Shown here in pieces: positions 22,506-33,342 of a stretch of 64,000 bases of DNA. The DNA lies in contig CAJQUN010000035.1 of assembly GCA_907163345.1 (NCBI GenBank), forward strand, positions 4,709,973 to 4,773,972, read 5' to 3'. The notes beneath the pieces were generated by a model that was given only the letters and a program-made list of their open reading frames with translations, made no database searches and was not told the origin of the DNA. The position numbers were made by a program, and so were the translations under genes. Position 1 is the stretch's first letter, and each line of letters begins with the position of its first letter. Source of the DNA: Haberlea rhodopensis (lineage: Eukaryota > Streptophyta > Magnoliopsida > Lamiales > Gesneriaceae).

Positions 22506-25500
22506 TCAATATAAGTCAATTAAACAAAGAATTTGACGGAAATAATTAAACTTAGCCTCAGGGAGCGGTTTGGTGAAGATGTCTGCTGCTTGCTGCTCTG
22601 TTGAGATGTGCTCGATCCGAATCTCCTTTTTGCCAACATGATCTCGAATAAAATGATGTCTTATATCAATATGCTTTGTTCGAGAGTGCAGAACTTGATT
22701 ATATGTTATAACGATTGCACTTGTGTTGTCGCAAAATATCGGAGAGTCAACAGCTTGGATGCCGTAGTCTTTGAGCTGGTGTTGAATCCAGAGCATTTGA
22801 GCGCAACAGTTTCCAGCGGCAAGATATTCTGCTTCAGCTGCAGATGTGGCAATTGATGTTTGCTTCTTACTGAACCAAGAGATCAATCTTTCACCTAGAA
22901 ATTGACACGTTCCACTGGTACTTTTACGATCAATCTTACAGCCAGCGTAGTCTGCGTCTGAATATCCGATCATGCTGAAGTTAGAATCTTTGGAGTACCA
23001 AAGACCAACATTCTGAGATCCTTTCAAGTATTTCAGAATACGCTTAACAGCAATAAAATGTGATTGCTTTGGTTCTGACTGAAATCTGGCGCACATACAG
23101 ACTGAGAACATAATATCAGGCCGGCTCGCTGTAAGATATAAGAGCGATCCGATTAGTCCTCTATACATAGTCACTTCGACTGCCGTTCCCCCTTCGTCTT
23201 TGTCTAACTTGATTGTAGGACTCATTGGAGTGGATGCAGTTGAGCATGTTTCCATTCCGAATCTCTTAAGCATATCTTTGGTATACTTGGTTTGGTTGAT
23301 GAAAATTCCATTGCTGAGCTGTTTGACTTGGAGACCCAAAAAGAATGAGAGTTCTCCCAGCATGCTCATCTCAAACTGTCCCTGCATCAACTTGGAAAAT
23401 TTCTCGCATAATTTGGGGTTAGTTGACCCAAAGATTATATCATCAACATAAATCTGAACTAACAGGGTATGTTCCCCCTTAATAAATTTAAAGAGAGTTT
23501 TATCTACTGAGCCGATCTGAAAATCGTGGTTCAGCAGAAATTGAGATAGAGTGTCATACCAGGCCCTTGGTGCTTGTTTCAGACCATATACTGCTTTATT
23601 CAGTAGATATACATGATTAAGGAATGAGTGGTTCTGAAATCCAGGAGGTTGCTCGATGTAAACTTCCTCCTGAAGCTTACCATTAAGAAAGGCGCTTTTG
23701 ACGTCCATCTGATATACCTTGAAGTCTTTAAAGGCAGCATATGCAAGAAAGATTCTGATTGCTTCAAGTCTGGCGACTGGTGCAAAAGATTCATCGAAGT
23801 CAATTCCTTCTTCTTGTCGGAATCCTTGTGCCACCAGTCTGGCCTTGTTTCTAACCACAGTTCCATCTGCGTCCAGCTTGTTTCCGAAAACCCATCTGGT
23901 TCCAATAACAGGCAGATAGCTTGGTCTGGGGTTAGATTCCAAACTTGATTTTGTTCGAATTGATTAAGTTCTTCTTGCATGGCCTTAATCCAGTTGAAAT
24001 CAGTCAGAGCTTCATCGATCTTCTTAGGTTCCAGAGTTGAGATGAAGGCAGCATGAGTGAACTCATCCATCATCTGTCCTCTAGTTCTAATCGGTGCAGA
24101 GGGACTTCCAATCACTAGATTAGGTGGATGCCTCTTAGTCCATCGATAGCTTGACTCTGGATTGTCTGGTCCAGCCGGATGAGTAGTAGTAGTAGAGGTA
24201 TGATCAGCATCTGCTTTGATATGAGAGTTTGGATCATCCGGATCGGCTCGATCTGGAGAAGCTTCAGTGCCTTGATCTGATCTGGCTGGTACTTCAGGTT
24301 CTGGTGGATTGTCTCTTGACCTGTTAGCTACAATCTCATCATCACTGTTAGCTTCGAGATGGATGTTTTCCATCTGATTTTGAATTGATTCTTTGTTACC
24401 CTCAACACACAAAGATTCATCAAAAACTACATGAACTGATTCTTCTACAGTTAAGGTTCGATAATTAAAAACTCGATAAGCTTTGCTAGTTGATGAATAT
24501 CCTAAGAATATTCCATTATCTGACTTAGCTTCAAATGCTGTAAGATGATTCTTACCATTGTTGTGAACGAAGCATTTACAGCCAAATACATGAAGGTGAG
24601 AAATAGACGGTCTGTTACCAGTCCATATTTCATATGGAGTGAGATTCAGCTTCTTGTTAATCATAGACCGATTTTGAGTGTAGCATGCAGTATTCACAGC
24701 TTCTGCCCAGAACTTTTGTGAAATTCCAGAATCAGCAAGCATTGTTCTTGCTGCTTCTTTGAGCGTTCTGTTTCTTCGTTCTGCCACTCCATTCTATTGA
24801 GGAGTTCGAGCGGCTGAAAACTCATGCTTGATTCCATGATCTTCTAGAAAGGATTCAAGATTCTGATTTGAAAACTCAGTGCCTTTGTCACTTTGAATCC
24901 TGTCTATGCTGGATGATTTCTCGTTCTGAGTGCGTTTCAGCAGCTTGATCAACTTCGGACCGGTCTGATCTTTACTGCTAAAAAATATAGTCCATGTAAA
25001 GCGTGAGTAATCATCAATAACAACAAGAGTATACCGCATTCCCCCTAAACTTGTTATTGGTATAGGACCAAACAAGTCCATATGCAATAGTTCTAAACAA
25101 CGAGAGGAGGATTTGGCATTCTTGTTTTGAAGGATGATCTGATCTGTTTGCCCATTTGGCAAGCTTCGCAGATCTTATCCTTAGCAAAATCGATCTTGGG
25201 CAGACCGATAACTAAATCATGTTTACACAGGCTAGAAATAGTCTTAAAATTGATATGATTCAAGTGTTTATGCCATAGCCAGTGTTTATTATCATTGTTA
25301 GCGATGAAGCAAGTAGGATTATCAGGTTGAGCATGATTCCAGTTAATCTTATATGTATTTCCATTCCTGATTCCTACAAGCATGGTTATACCGTCTGATG
25401 ATTTAACAGTGCAAGTGTGTTTGTGAAATTCTACAGCATAACCATTATCACAAAGCTGACTTATACTAATCAGATTATAGCACATATTTTCAACTATCAG

Positions 25501-25692
25501 CACATCATTGATAATAATGTTACCATGGACAATCTTACCCTTGCCCACGGTCTTACCCTTTGAGTTATCCCCGAAAATGATCTTGGGTCCAGTACATTCT
25601 GTAACTTCAGATAGCAGCTCGATGTTTCCAGTCATGTGACGAGAACACCCGCTGTCCAAGTACCAGTCTGATGCAAGTTTCTTCGGTACCTG
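22506..25692 (-). pseudogene. pol of copy B, frameshifted
   Basis: Protease (LDSGCSRHMTG) and GAG-pre-integrase occupy 25692-25093. A one-base loss in an A run near 25130 shifts to the integrase core (25162-24794: HMDLFGP, DDYSRFTW, SDKGTEFSN). A TAG at about 24797 replaces the Gln of ARTPQQNG. Integrase end and linker follow (24787 to about 23945). A one-base loss in a G run near 23930 leads into an unbroken RT-RNase H frame (23942-22506) with YVDDIIFGS, SDADYAGC and ADIFTKPLP. The last 478 codons could still fold as RT-RNase H, but no translation route to them is evident. Confidence 0.92.
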
Positions 25693-25724
25693 TCATCAAA
25701 CATATTTATTGTTGGTACCCAATC

Positions 25725-27671
25725 CTATTTGGGTCCAGAACGAATTAGCCCTTTGGGAACCCACACCTGTATCAGCTTTAATGGCTTGTGTGTGTGTTGT
25801 TTGCTGTGAGCTGGTCTGTTTCGATGTTGTGTGTGATAATGTGTGCGATATGGAACCCTTTGATTCTCATGGGGTAGTCTATATCTTCGTTGAACTGGTT
25901 TTGAATTATAGTAATTGTATTGTCTTCCTTGCCTTCGATCTTGCACCCTTAGATTTGGTCTGAAAGACGCAAAGCTTGCTGGTGCCTTTTCTTTGGCTTG
26001 GTTGACATATCCAATTCCTTTTCTCAAACATTGATTCACGAAAGAGACTCCCGTTTGAATCGTAGGTGCTTCAGTCTCATATACTGTGCTGGATTTAACA
26101 AATGTCATTTGTTTGATTTTGTTCTTTACCAGCAACAGTTCAGATTCATCTTTGGTGGATTCTTTGGTGTCAAAGCCTATGCCGGTGAAATCACCAACGT
26201 TTCTTTGTACCTCTTGTAATTCTTCCAAAGATGTTCTGGACTTTGTCCATGTTTTGAATATATGAGAAAGCTTAGCATTTTGTGTGCTAATTCTCTTATT
26301 TTCTTCATGGAGCTGATCATAGGAGATTTTCAGCTTATTCAGCTCGATCTGGAGATTGTTGCACTCACCCTGCTCAGAGTAGCTTGGTTTGTTGTGCTCA
26401 TCCATTTGATCATTGAATTTAGCTTTATTTTTCTCAATGATTCAGCTAAGATCCTATAATCATTAGCCATGTCTTGCAGTGCGGACATGAGCTCTTCACG
26501 TGTAAATTCATTTGAGTCAAAATCAAATACCTCGTCTGTCTGACTCATCTCTTCGTCTGCCATTAGACATTGAATATCTTCTTCGCTTTCGCTGGAAGAA
26601 TATTAGGAGCTGTCTGAATCGGAGTCAGCCTGAACCCACTTGCTGTTTCCTTCTTCAGCTACTAGGACCTTTTGGGACTTTCCATGATTTTTGCGGTCTT
26701 TGTAGTGCTTCTTTTTCCTGTCATCGCGATGCTTCTCCTTCCGTTCTTCTTTCTTCGGTCTGGTGCAATCTGCAATGAAATGTCCGGTCTTACCACAATT
26801 GTAGCAAGCCTGATCATTAATAGCATCGTCCTTTCTTGGCTTATAATAATGATAGGGTTTAAAGTCCCTCTTATTTTTAGACATGAATTTACCAAATTTC
26901 TTGATAAATAATGACATAGCATCATTACTTATCTGTTCGATAGATCGATCTGATGTGGAGGCGATCTGGTCTGGAATAGCTGCCAGTGCTTTGTTTGGTT
27001 GAGAGATGAATGGCTCTGCTTCACCTCTGCTTATCAGTGCGAACTCATATGCTTTAAGATCTGCGAACAGATCATGAAGTTCAACCTTGTTCAGATCTTT
27101 GGACTCCCTCATAGCAATGGTCTTTACATCCCATTCTTTTGGCAGGGCTCTCATAACTTTCAGAGCGATCTCTCTGTTTGAGTATTCCTTGCCCAGACCA
27201 TTCAGTTCATTAATGATGCCAGTGACTCTTTCATCAAACTCGTTTAGAGTTTCTCCACATCTTTATGCTCTCAAATCTTTGAAGAGCAACAGTCAGCTTG
27301 TTTTCTTTGGTCTGGTCGTTGCCTTCACATAGCTGTGCTATCTTCTCCCAAATTTCTTTGGCAGTAGAGCACATTTTGATTTTGCTGAACATGTTCTTGT
27401 CCAATGTCTTGAACAATATGTCTTTGGCAACGTTGTCAAGATTTGCTTTCTTTCTTTCCTCATTCGTCCAGAGGGATCTGTCCTTCTCTACCATTTGTGG
27501 TTCTCCACCAGTAATGGCGACTGCTGTATTGATTTTCAGAATCTTCATTGGTCCATCAGTGATGACGAACCACATATCGTCATCCTGAGCTGCCAGATGA
27601 GCTTGCATTCTGATTCTCCAGTCATCATAGTCTTCTTTTGAGAACATGGGAATTTTGTTGAATGATGCCAT
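25725..27671 (-). pseudogene. gag of copy B, broken
   Basis: Start chosen at ATG 27671 (MASFNKIPMFSKEDYDDW). The open frame extends further only through the primer binding site without an ATG. The UBN2-like gag domain runs until a small deletion near 27260 (bases of an AAGAG stretch present in copies A and C are missing). After the frame change it continues (27154-26603) with zinc knuckle CYNCGKTGHFIADC, meets a TAA at 26603 and shifts again before 26405. The C-terminal part ends VPKGLIRSGPK at the same TAG as copy A. Confidence 0.88.
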
Positions 27672-27706
27672 CAGCTCAAGTGTCTTTGTGCTGATTAAGA
27701 TGACCT

Positions 27707-27718
27707 GCTCTGATACCA
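27707..27718 (-). other. Primer binding site of copy B (initiator tRNA-Met)
   Basis: On the reverse strand, TGGTATCAGAGC two bases after the LTR end: the standard copia site complementary to the 3' end of initiator tRNA-Met. Copy C has the same site at 40371-40382. Confidence 0.92.
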
Positions 27719-27720
27719 CT

Positions 27721-28899
27721 TGTTAGGATCGGTCCGGAGTGTTTAGAGGGGGAGGGGGTGAATGAACACTCCTTCTAAAATTTAATCCCTTGTGATTTCT
27801 TTCGGATTAGTGAAAGAAATCTGTTTCTTAATCAACTCCTTTATAGAACAGACCACTGAATGTATAAGTGCGGAACGGTCTGTTTATATTTGTAAGAGCG
27901 GCTCGATGGCTTGAATGAAAGAACAAGTGCAGAAAGATAAGAACACAGAATATGTTTCTTGAAGTTCGAAGGTGGTGTAATCCTTCTACGTCTCCCCTTC
28001 TTCCAATTAAGGAAGGTTTATACTAGAAGACTTTGATTTATACAATCCTGTTGTACAAACCCGATTCAGGCTGGATTTACCTCACTACCAGTCTGAAACT
28101 CCTAGTCACTCAATCTGTTCAGACACTCTCTGTCTGACAGTTACAATTTGTTTCTCACTTTTGTTTTTCAGTACAGAATACACAAGATGCGCACAGTGAT
28201 CCTAAAATGATCAAATATTACAAAGTAATCGTGCTTAAGAATAATTTCAGCTCGAGAGCTTCTGAGCTTGTAAGCTTGTGCTGTTTTGCTTTCTTGTGCG
28301 TTTTTCAATTTTTCAGACTATATCTTGAGCTCTTCTGTTGCATCCTTTTATAGTTGCATGTACCAACAACATTATTTCCTTTAATGTGCAACTCTTGACT
28401 CTGCTTAATCTCTGAGTAAGCTACAGTCTTCTTCTTCAGGATACTTGCCGTTCTGGTTCATGCTTTCGGCGACTGTCAGGTAAGCTCTTCTTTGTCTTCT
28501 TACCTTTTATGGCAATTTTCAGTCTTTGGTCCTTTGTAGCATTAATTACGACATTAAATGCTACAATAAATAGCCGTTAATGATTCGGACTGAAGAGCCA
28601 TTTTTTTATGCATCCTTGACTGCTCTGATCTGATAAAGATTGAGATCGTTCTGAAGCTTCGATCTAGTCAGTCTGATATCCATCGATCTGGTCTGATATG
28701 TGATATGCCTTATCAGCTTGTTCTGTTGTGAGCTATCGATCTGGTCAGTCTGATTTCCCTCGATCCGGTCTGATATGCTTTGTCATCATATCAGCTTGAT
28801 CTGTTTTGGGCGATCGATCTGGTCAGTCTGATTTCTCTCGATCCGGTCTGATATGTTTTGTCATCTTTAAAATCTCATCGATAAGATGCAGAACTAACA
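27721..28899 (-). repeat. 5' LTR of copy B
   Basis: 1179 bp, near-identical to 18177-19360 but with a shorter G run (G5AG5). Ends at CTAACA followed by the target duplication acgta. Confidence 0.95.
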
Positions 28900-29083
28900 A
28901 CGTACTTTTTTTTTAGAAAAACAATAACATAATCAAAGAAACCAAACACCCAAAATACGTTTTTTGATCTTAAAAGTATATAAGCACTTTCCAAAAAACA
29001 TTTGCAAACATAGCTAAAAGCACAAGCAATAGAATTGGTAAGAAATAAATTGATCATATTGCTTGACATTCAGTGTATGATTA

Positions 29084-30254
29084 TGTTAGGATCGGTCCGG
29101 AGTGTTTAGAGGGGGGGGGGGGGTGAATGAACACTCCTTGTAAAATTTAATCCCTTGTGATTTCTTTCGGATTAGTGAAAGAAATCTGTTTCTTAATCAA
29201 CTCTTTTATAGAACAGACCACTGAATGTATAAGTGCGGAACGATCTGTTTTTATATTTGTAAGACCGGTTCGATGGCTTGGATGGAAGAACGAGTGCAGA
29301 AAGATAAGACATGGGATATGTTTCTGGAAGTTCGAAGGTGGTGTAATCCTTCTACGTCTCCCCTTCTTCCAATTAAGGGAGGTTTCTACTAGAAGACTTT
29401 GATTTATACAATCCTGTTGTACAAACCCTATTCAGCTGGATTTACCTCACTACCAGACTGAAACTCCTAGTCACTCGATCTGTTCAGACACTCTCTGTCT
29501 GACAGTTACAATTTGTTTCTCACTTCTATTTTTCAATACTAATATACAAGATGCGCACAGTGATCCTAGATGATCAAATATTACAATGTAATCGTGCTTA
29601 AGAATAATTTCAGCTCGAGAGATTCTGAGCTTGAACGCTTGTGCTGTTTTTTGATTGATCAGCGAGAGTCTTGTATATTTATATGTATTGTTGTTGCATC
29701 CTTTTATAGTTGCATGTACCAACGACATTATTTCCCTTAATGTGCAACTCTTGACTCTGCTTAATCTCTGAGTAAGCTACAGTCTTTTTCTTCAGGATAC
29801 TTGCCGTTCTGGTTCATGCTTTCGGCGACTGTCAGTTAAGCTCTTCTTTGTCTTCTTACCTTTTATGGTAATCTTCAGTCTTTGGTCCTTTGTAGCATTA
29901 ATTGCGACATTAAATGCTACAATAAATAGCCGTTAATGATTCAGACTGAAGAGCCACTCTTTATGCATCCTTGACCTCTCTGATCTGATAAAGATTGAGA
30001 TCGATCTGAAGCTTCGATCTAGTCAGTCTGATATCCATCGATACGGTCTGATATGTGATATGCCTTATCAGCTTGTTCTGTTTTGAGCTATCGATCTGGT
30101 CATTCTGATTACCCTCGATCCGGTCTGATATGCTTTGTCATCTTATCAGCTTGATCTGTTTTGGGCGATCGATCTGGTCAGTCTGATTTCTCTCGATCCG
30201 GTCTGATATGTTTTGTCATCTTTAAAATCTCATCGATAAAGTTCGGAACTAACA
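29084..30254 (-). repeat. 3' LTR of copy C
   Basis: Same family as the B LTRs, but with a subfamily-specific segment (tgattgatcagcgagagtcttgtatatttatatgtattg, about 29650) replacing the corresponding B sequence. Thirteen-G run near the left end; three U3 repeat units. Confidence 0.95.
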
Positions 30255-30517
30255 AATTCCCCCTTTTTGATGATGACAAAACCTAGCTTCTAAGTCTTTT
30301 TAACCAGTCTGATAAGAACTCTGAAGCGTATACTTTCGGATCGATTACTTCTTCTTGTTCAAAATAAATGAACATTATTAAGTTGGATCGATTAAGCCTT
30401 TTATTATTATGCCTTTTATTTTAGTTGAAAATAAATGAACAAGGACTTAACAAAGAAAGATTTCTTTATTGATCACCAACAATCTTGCATACAGACAGTC
30501 TGAATATTTAAGCAATC

Positions 30518-30699
30518 TATTTTCTTGAAGACTGAGACTGATGCGGCTTGAAGTCTTTTTTCTTTTCCCCCTTTTTGTCAGCAGCAATCTCTTGGAGAAA
30601 ATCTACAACTTGTGCTAGCTGAGCGCTGAGAGCGTCAAGACGAACGTCTTGAGCGCGGAGGGAATTGGCGACAGATGCTCTAATCTGCTCTTTTCTCAG
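30518..30699 (-). pseudogene. C-terminal end of ORF3 of copy C, cut off by nested LTR
   Basis: Matches the end of ORF3 in A and B (ALRAQDVRLDA...LAQVVDFLQEIAADKKGE). It is separated from the rest of the gene (33343-35647) by the LTR at 30700-33342. Confidence 0.75.
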
Positions 30700-31799
30700 T
30701 GTGATGTCCCCGAAATGAGTAATTACAATTAAAGCATTAATTATGATTATGTGATTAATTATGTGAATAATTGATTTATGTGTTGAAATTAATTACCACG
30801 ATGAAATGCTTAGTCACATGATAGGCATGACCCGGGAGGGGAGTTACGTTTCAAGGTGCATGTTATGCATGATAGAAAATGAGGTGTTAACATGATTTGA
30901 TTGTGTTGATTGTTAATTATGAGGAAAGTATGAATTTAATGAAGTTGGTTGCATTTTTGTAAAATGCTTTTAAAATACCATGTTGGGGTATTTCATACAT
31001 CATGTTAATTTTTGGGTATAATTTAATTAACTCTTTCCCCCACCTTACCCAACTCACTTTACCCTTTTCACTCTTAAATCCCCAATTACTCTCAAACCCT
31101 ACCCCTTTACCACATTTTCGAAATCCTTCAAAGGAGGAAGGAGGAAACTCCACAAAACTTGTGTTTGTGTGATCTTTGTTAAGATTTGGAGTCTTCAAGA
31201 GGTATGGAACCCTTCCTTAAGTTTTTATGAAGTTTGGATTTGAAATGGGATGATTTTGAAGTGATTTAAGTGGGTTTGGTTGGGTATATGTTGTATGTTG
31301 TTGGGGTATGATTTTTGAAGTGTTTTAAGTGGGTTTTAGTGGGTTATGATGTTATTGTTATTGTTGGGAAGTTTGGTGTTGAAAGGTATGAGAATAAGCT
31401 TGGAAAATGCACATAAAAATGGTGGAATCGCGGCCACTGAAAGTGGCGATCGATCGCTACAAAAGCAGCGATCGATCGCCAACGTCCAGTAGCCAAATGA
31501 GCATCAGGCGATCGATCGCCTCATTTTAAGCGATCGATCGCCGCTAAGTGAAAAATCGGGCGATCGATCGCCTCATTTTGAGCGATCGATCGCCACTGTT
31601 CAAAAGTTGAAAAATGATGATTTTTGTTGAATTTTTGGTATTGGGCTATTGTTTAGCTTCTAATATCAATTTGTATGGTTATGTAGAACCGTCCCAGGTA
31701 CCCACGACTTCAAGGAGATAAAGTTCTACAATTTCTCCTTCTTTTGGAATTAAGGTACGTAAGAGACGTACGAGCATCGGACGGTAAACCATACCCTTA

Positions 31800-32470
31800 C
31801 ATATTATGATGATGTTTACGATGATGATGTTTATGATGATAATTGTGATAAATAAATTAAGATGATGATGTTTGTGAAGATGATATGATAAGTAAGTTAT
31901 ATTGATGATGATTATGATGACGATGTTACGATGATGATTATGATAAGTAAGTTATGAGGAGGATGATTATGATGATGAAGTTTATGATGATGATTTTGAT
32001 AAGTAAGATTATGATGACGATGTTATGATGATAATGTTCATGTTAAGTAAGTTCATGATGATGATGTTACGATGACGATGCTTATGAAAAGTAAGTTTAT
32101 GATGATGGGATACGATGTTATTATGTGGTAAGACGCCACGGGGTAAGATACTCATATGGTAAGAGGCCATACTCCTATATTTTGATCATGCTATGATTGC
32201 ATAAGAATTTACGATGCCATGATGATGTATATAATGAATAAAAATGATAAGATGTTTAAGATGATGTTATGATAAGTAAGTTCACGATGAAGATGACTTT
32301 ATAATGAATTAAGATGACAAGATGCTTACGATGATGTTATGATAAAAGAAAATGATATGACGTTACTATAACGATTATGATGAGACGTTGATGTCTATAA
32401 GATGATAATGCTTATATGATAATGATGTTTACAAGATGATGATGTTTATGAGATGCTATGATGTTTATGA
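31800..32470. repeat. ATG-rich simple repeat tract
   Basis: Degenerate repeats built from gatgatgatgtttatgatgataagtaag-like units inside the nested LTR. Probably grown by slippage; no coding meaning. Confidence 0.7.
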
Positions 32471-32559
32471 TGAATATGAAACTATGTTCTTAAGAATGGT
32501 TGAATGTCCGGTGGTTATTATGGGCAAGCGAGGAAGGTCTTGCCGCTCACATAAATGAG

Positions 32560-32765
32560 CGATGGGGTACATCCGCTATCAAGGTGTAGCGATGGGTATC
32601 ATCCGCTGATGAGCGATGGGGTACATCCGCTATCAAGGTGTAGCGATGGGTATCATCCGCTGAGCGATGGGGTACATCCGCTATCAAGGTGTAGCGATGG
32701 GTATCATCCGCTGAATAAAGAGATACATCCGCTATCAAGGCGTAGCGATGGGTATCATACGATGT
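32560..32765. repeat. Minisatellite in nested LTR
   Basis: About four copies of an approximately 50-bp unit: gagcgatggggtacatccgctatcaaggtgtagcgatgggtatcatccgctga. Reading frames across it are only translated repeats. Confidence 0.85.
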
Positions 32766-33342
32766 GTTATGTCGAGCGAGGGGGCCAATTATACCGCTGT
32801 CATAATGGAACCCGGACAGTCCCACTTCTAATTAACATAGTTTGTCGTGAGCATATATGTGAAGTATGATGTTTAATAATTTATGGCAAGAACTAATGAT
32901 TTTATGCATGACTATGAAACAGGGACAACCAAAGAGGGTTAATACGATTAACCAGGAAGTATATGTTATCAATTACTTTCATGCATTTATTTATATACCA
33001 TTTCCTTATGATGTTAAGTAACGATGTAAATGCTCACGATGGGTTGTTCCTGTAGGTACACCTTTGGACTAAAGGACTAAGGGCCGGGTTGTGGCAGTGA
33101 GCCTTGAGGAGCATGAAAGAAGTTAGGATACAGGAATTCTTTGGATAGTCTCTACTCTAGGAGTAGAATTAATTCTATCGCCATAACATTCTTTTGCGAA
33201 TGTAATAAGTTAAGTTTGAAATTTCATTTTCGGCCTGTAATCTTATTAGCTCCAAGCTACAACCGAAACCCTAAGACGTTATAAATGCATGTTTAGTCCC
33301 TAATAGGTGATTAATATGATGTTAAGGTAGGAAGACCCTACA

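Larger units (their letters stand above)
18172..28904 (-). mobile_element. Complete Sirevirus-like copia element, copy B
   Basis: LTRs at 18177-19360 and 27721-28899 flank gag, pol and ORF3 on the reverse strand, 10,723 bp in all. The target duplication acgta is exact (18172-18176 and 28900-28904), so both ends are original. The two LTRs differ by only a scatter of bases and a few short indels, indicating a young insertion. All three coding regions are nevertheless broken. Confidence 0.95.
30700..33342 (+). repeat. Nested solo LTR (Tekay-like gypsy suspected), TSD ctcag
   Basis: Begins TGTGATGTCCCCGAAAT and ends CCCTACA, 2643 bp, flanked by exact ctcag (30695-30699 and 33343-33347). Comparison with copy B shows this is a clean insertion in ORF3. 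No gag or pol inside, so a solo LTR is most likely. It contains six CGATCGATCG palindromes (31446-31594), a gatgatgatg-rich stretch (31800-32470) and a tandem repeat (32560-32765). It is clearly related to the LTR at 61995 onward. The chromovirus Tekay assignment rests on the style of the start and the length only. Confidence 0.8.

Noticed and set aside
27672..27719. Extending gag upstream to 27719
   Set aside because: The extra codons are the primer binding site and lack an ATG; MASFNK at 27671 is the sensible start and is shared with copy C (40335).
32555..32869. 104-codon frame on + (and 92 codons on -) through the minisatellite
   Set aside because: It is only the translated 50-bp tandem repeat within an LTR; no protein character.
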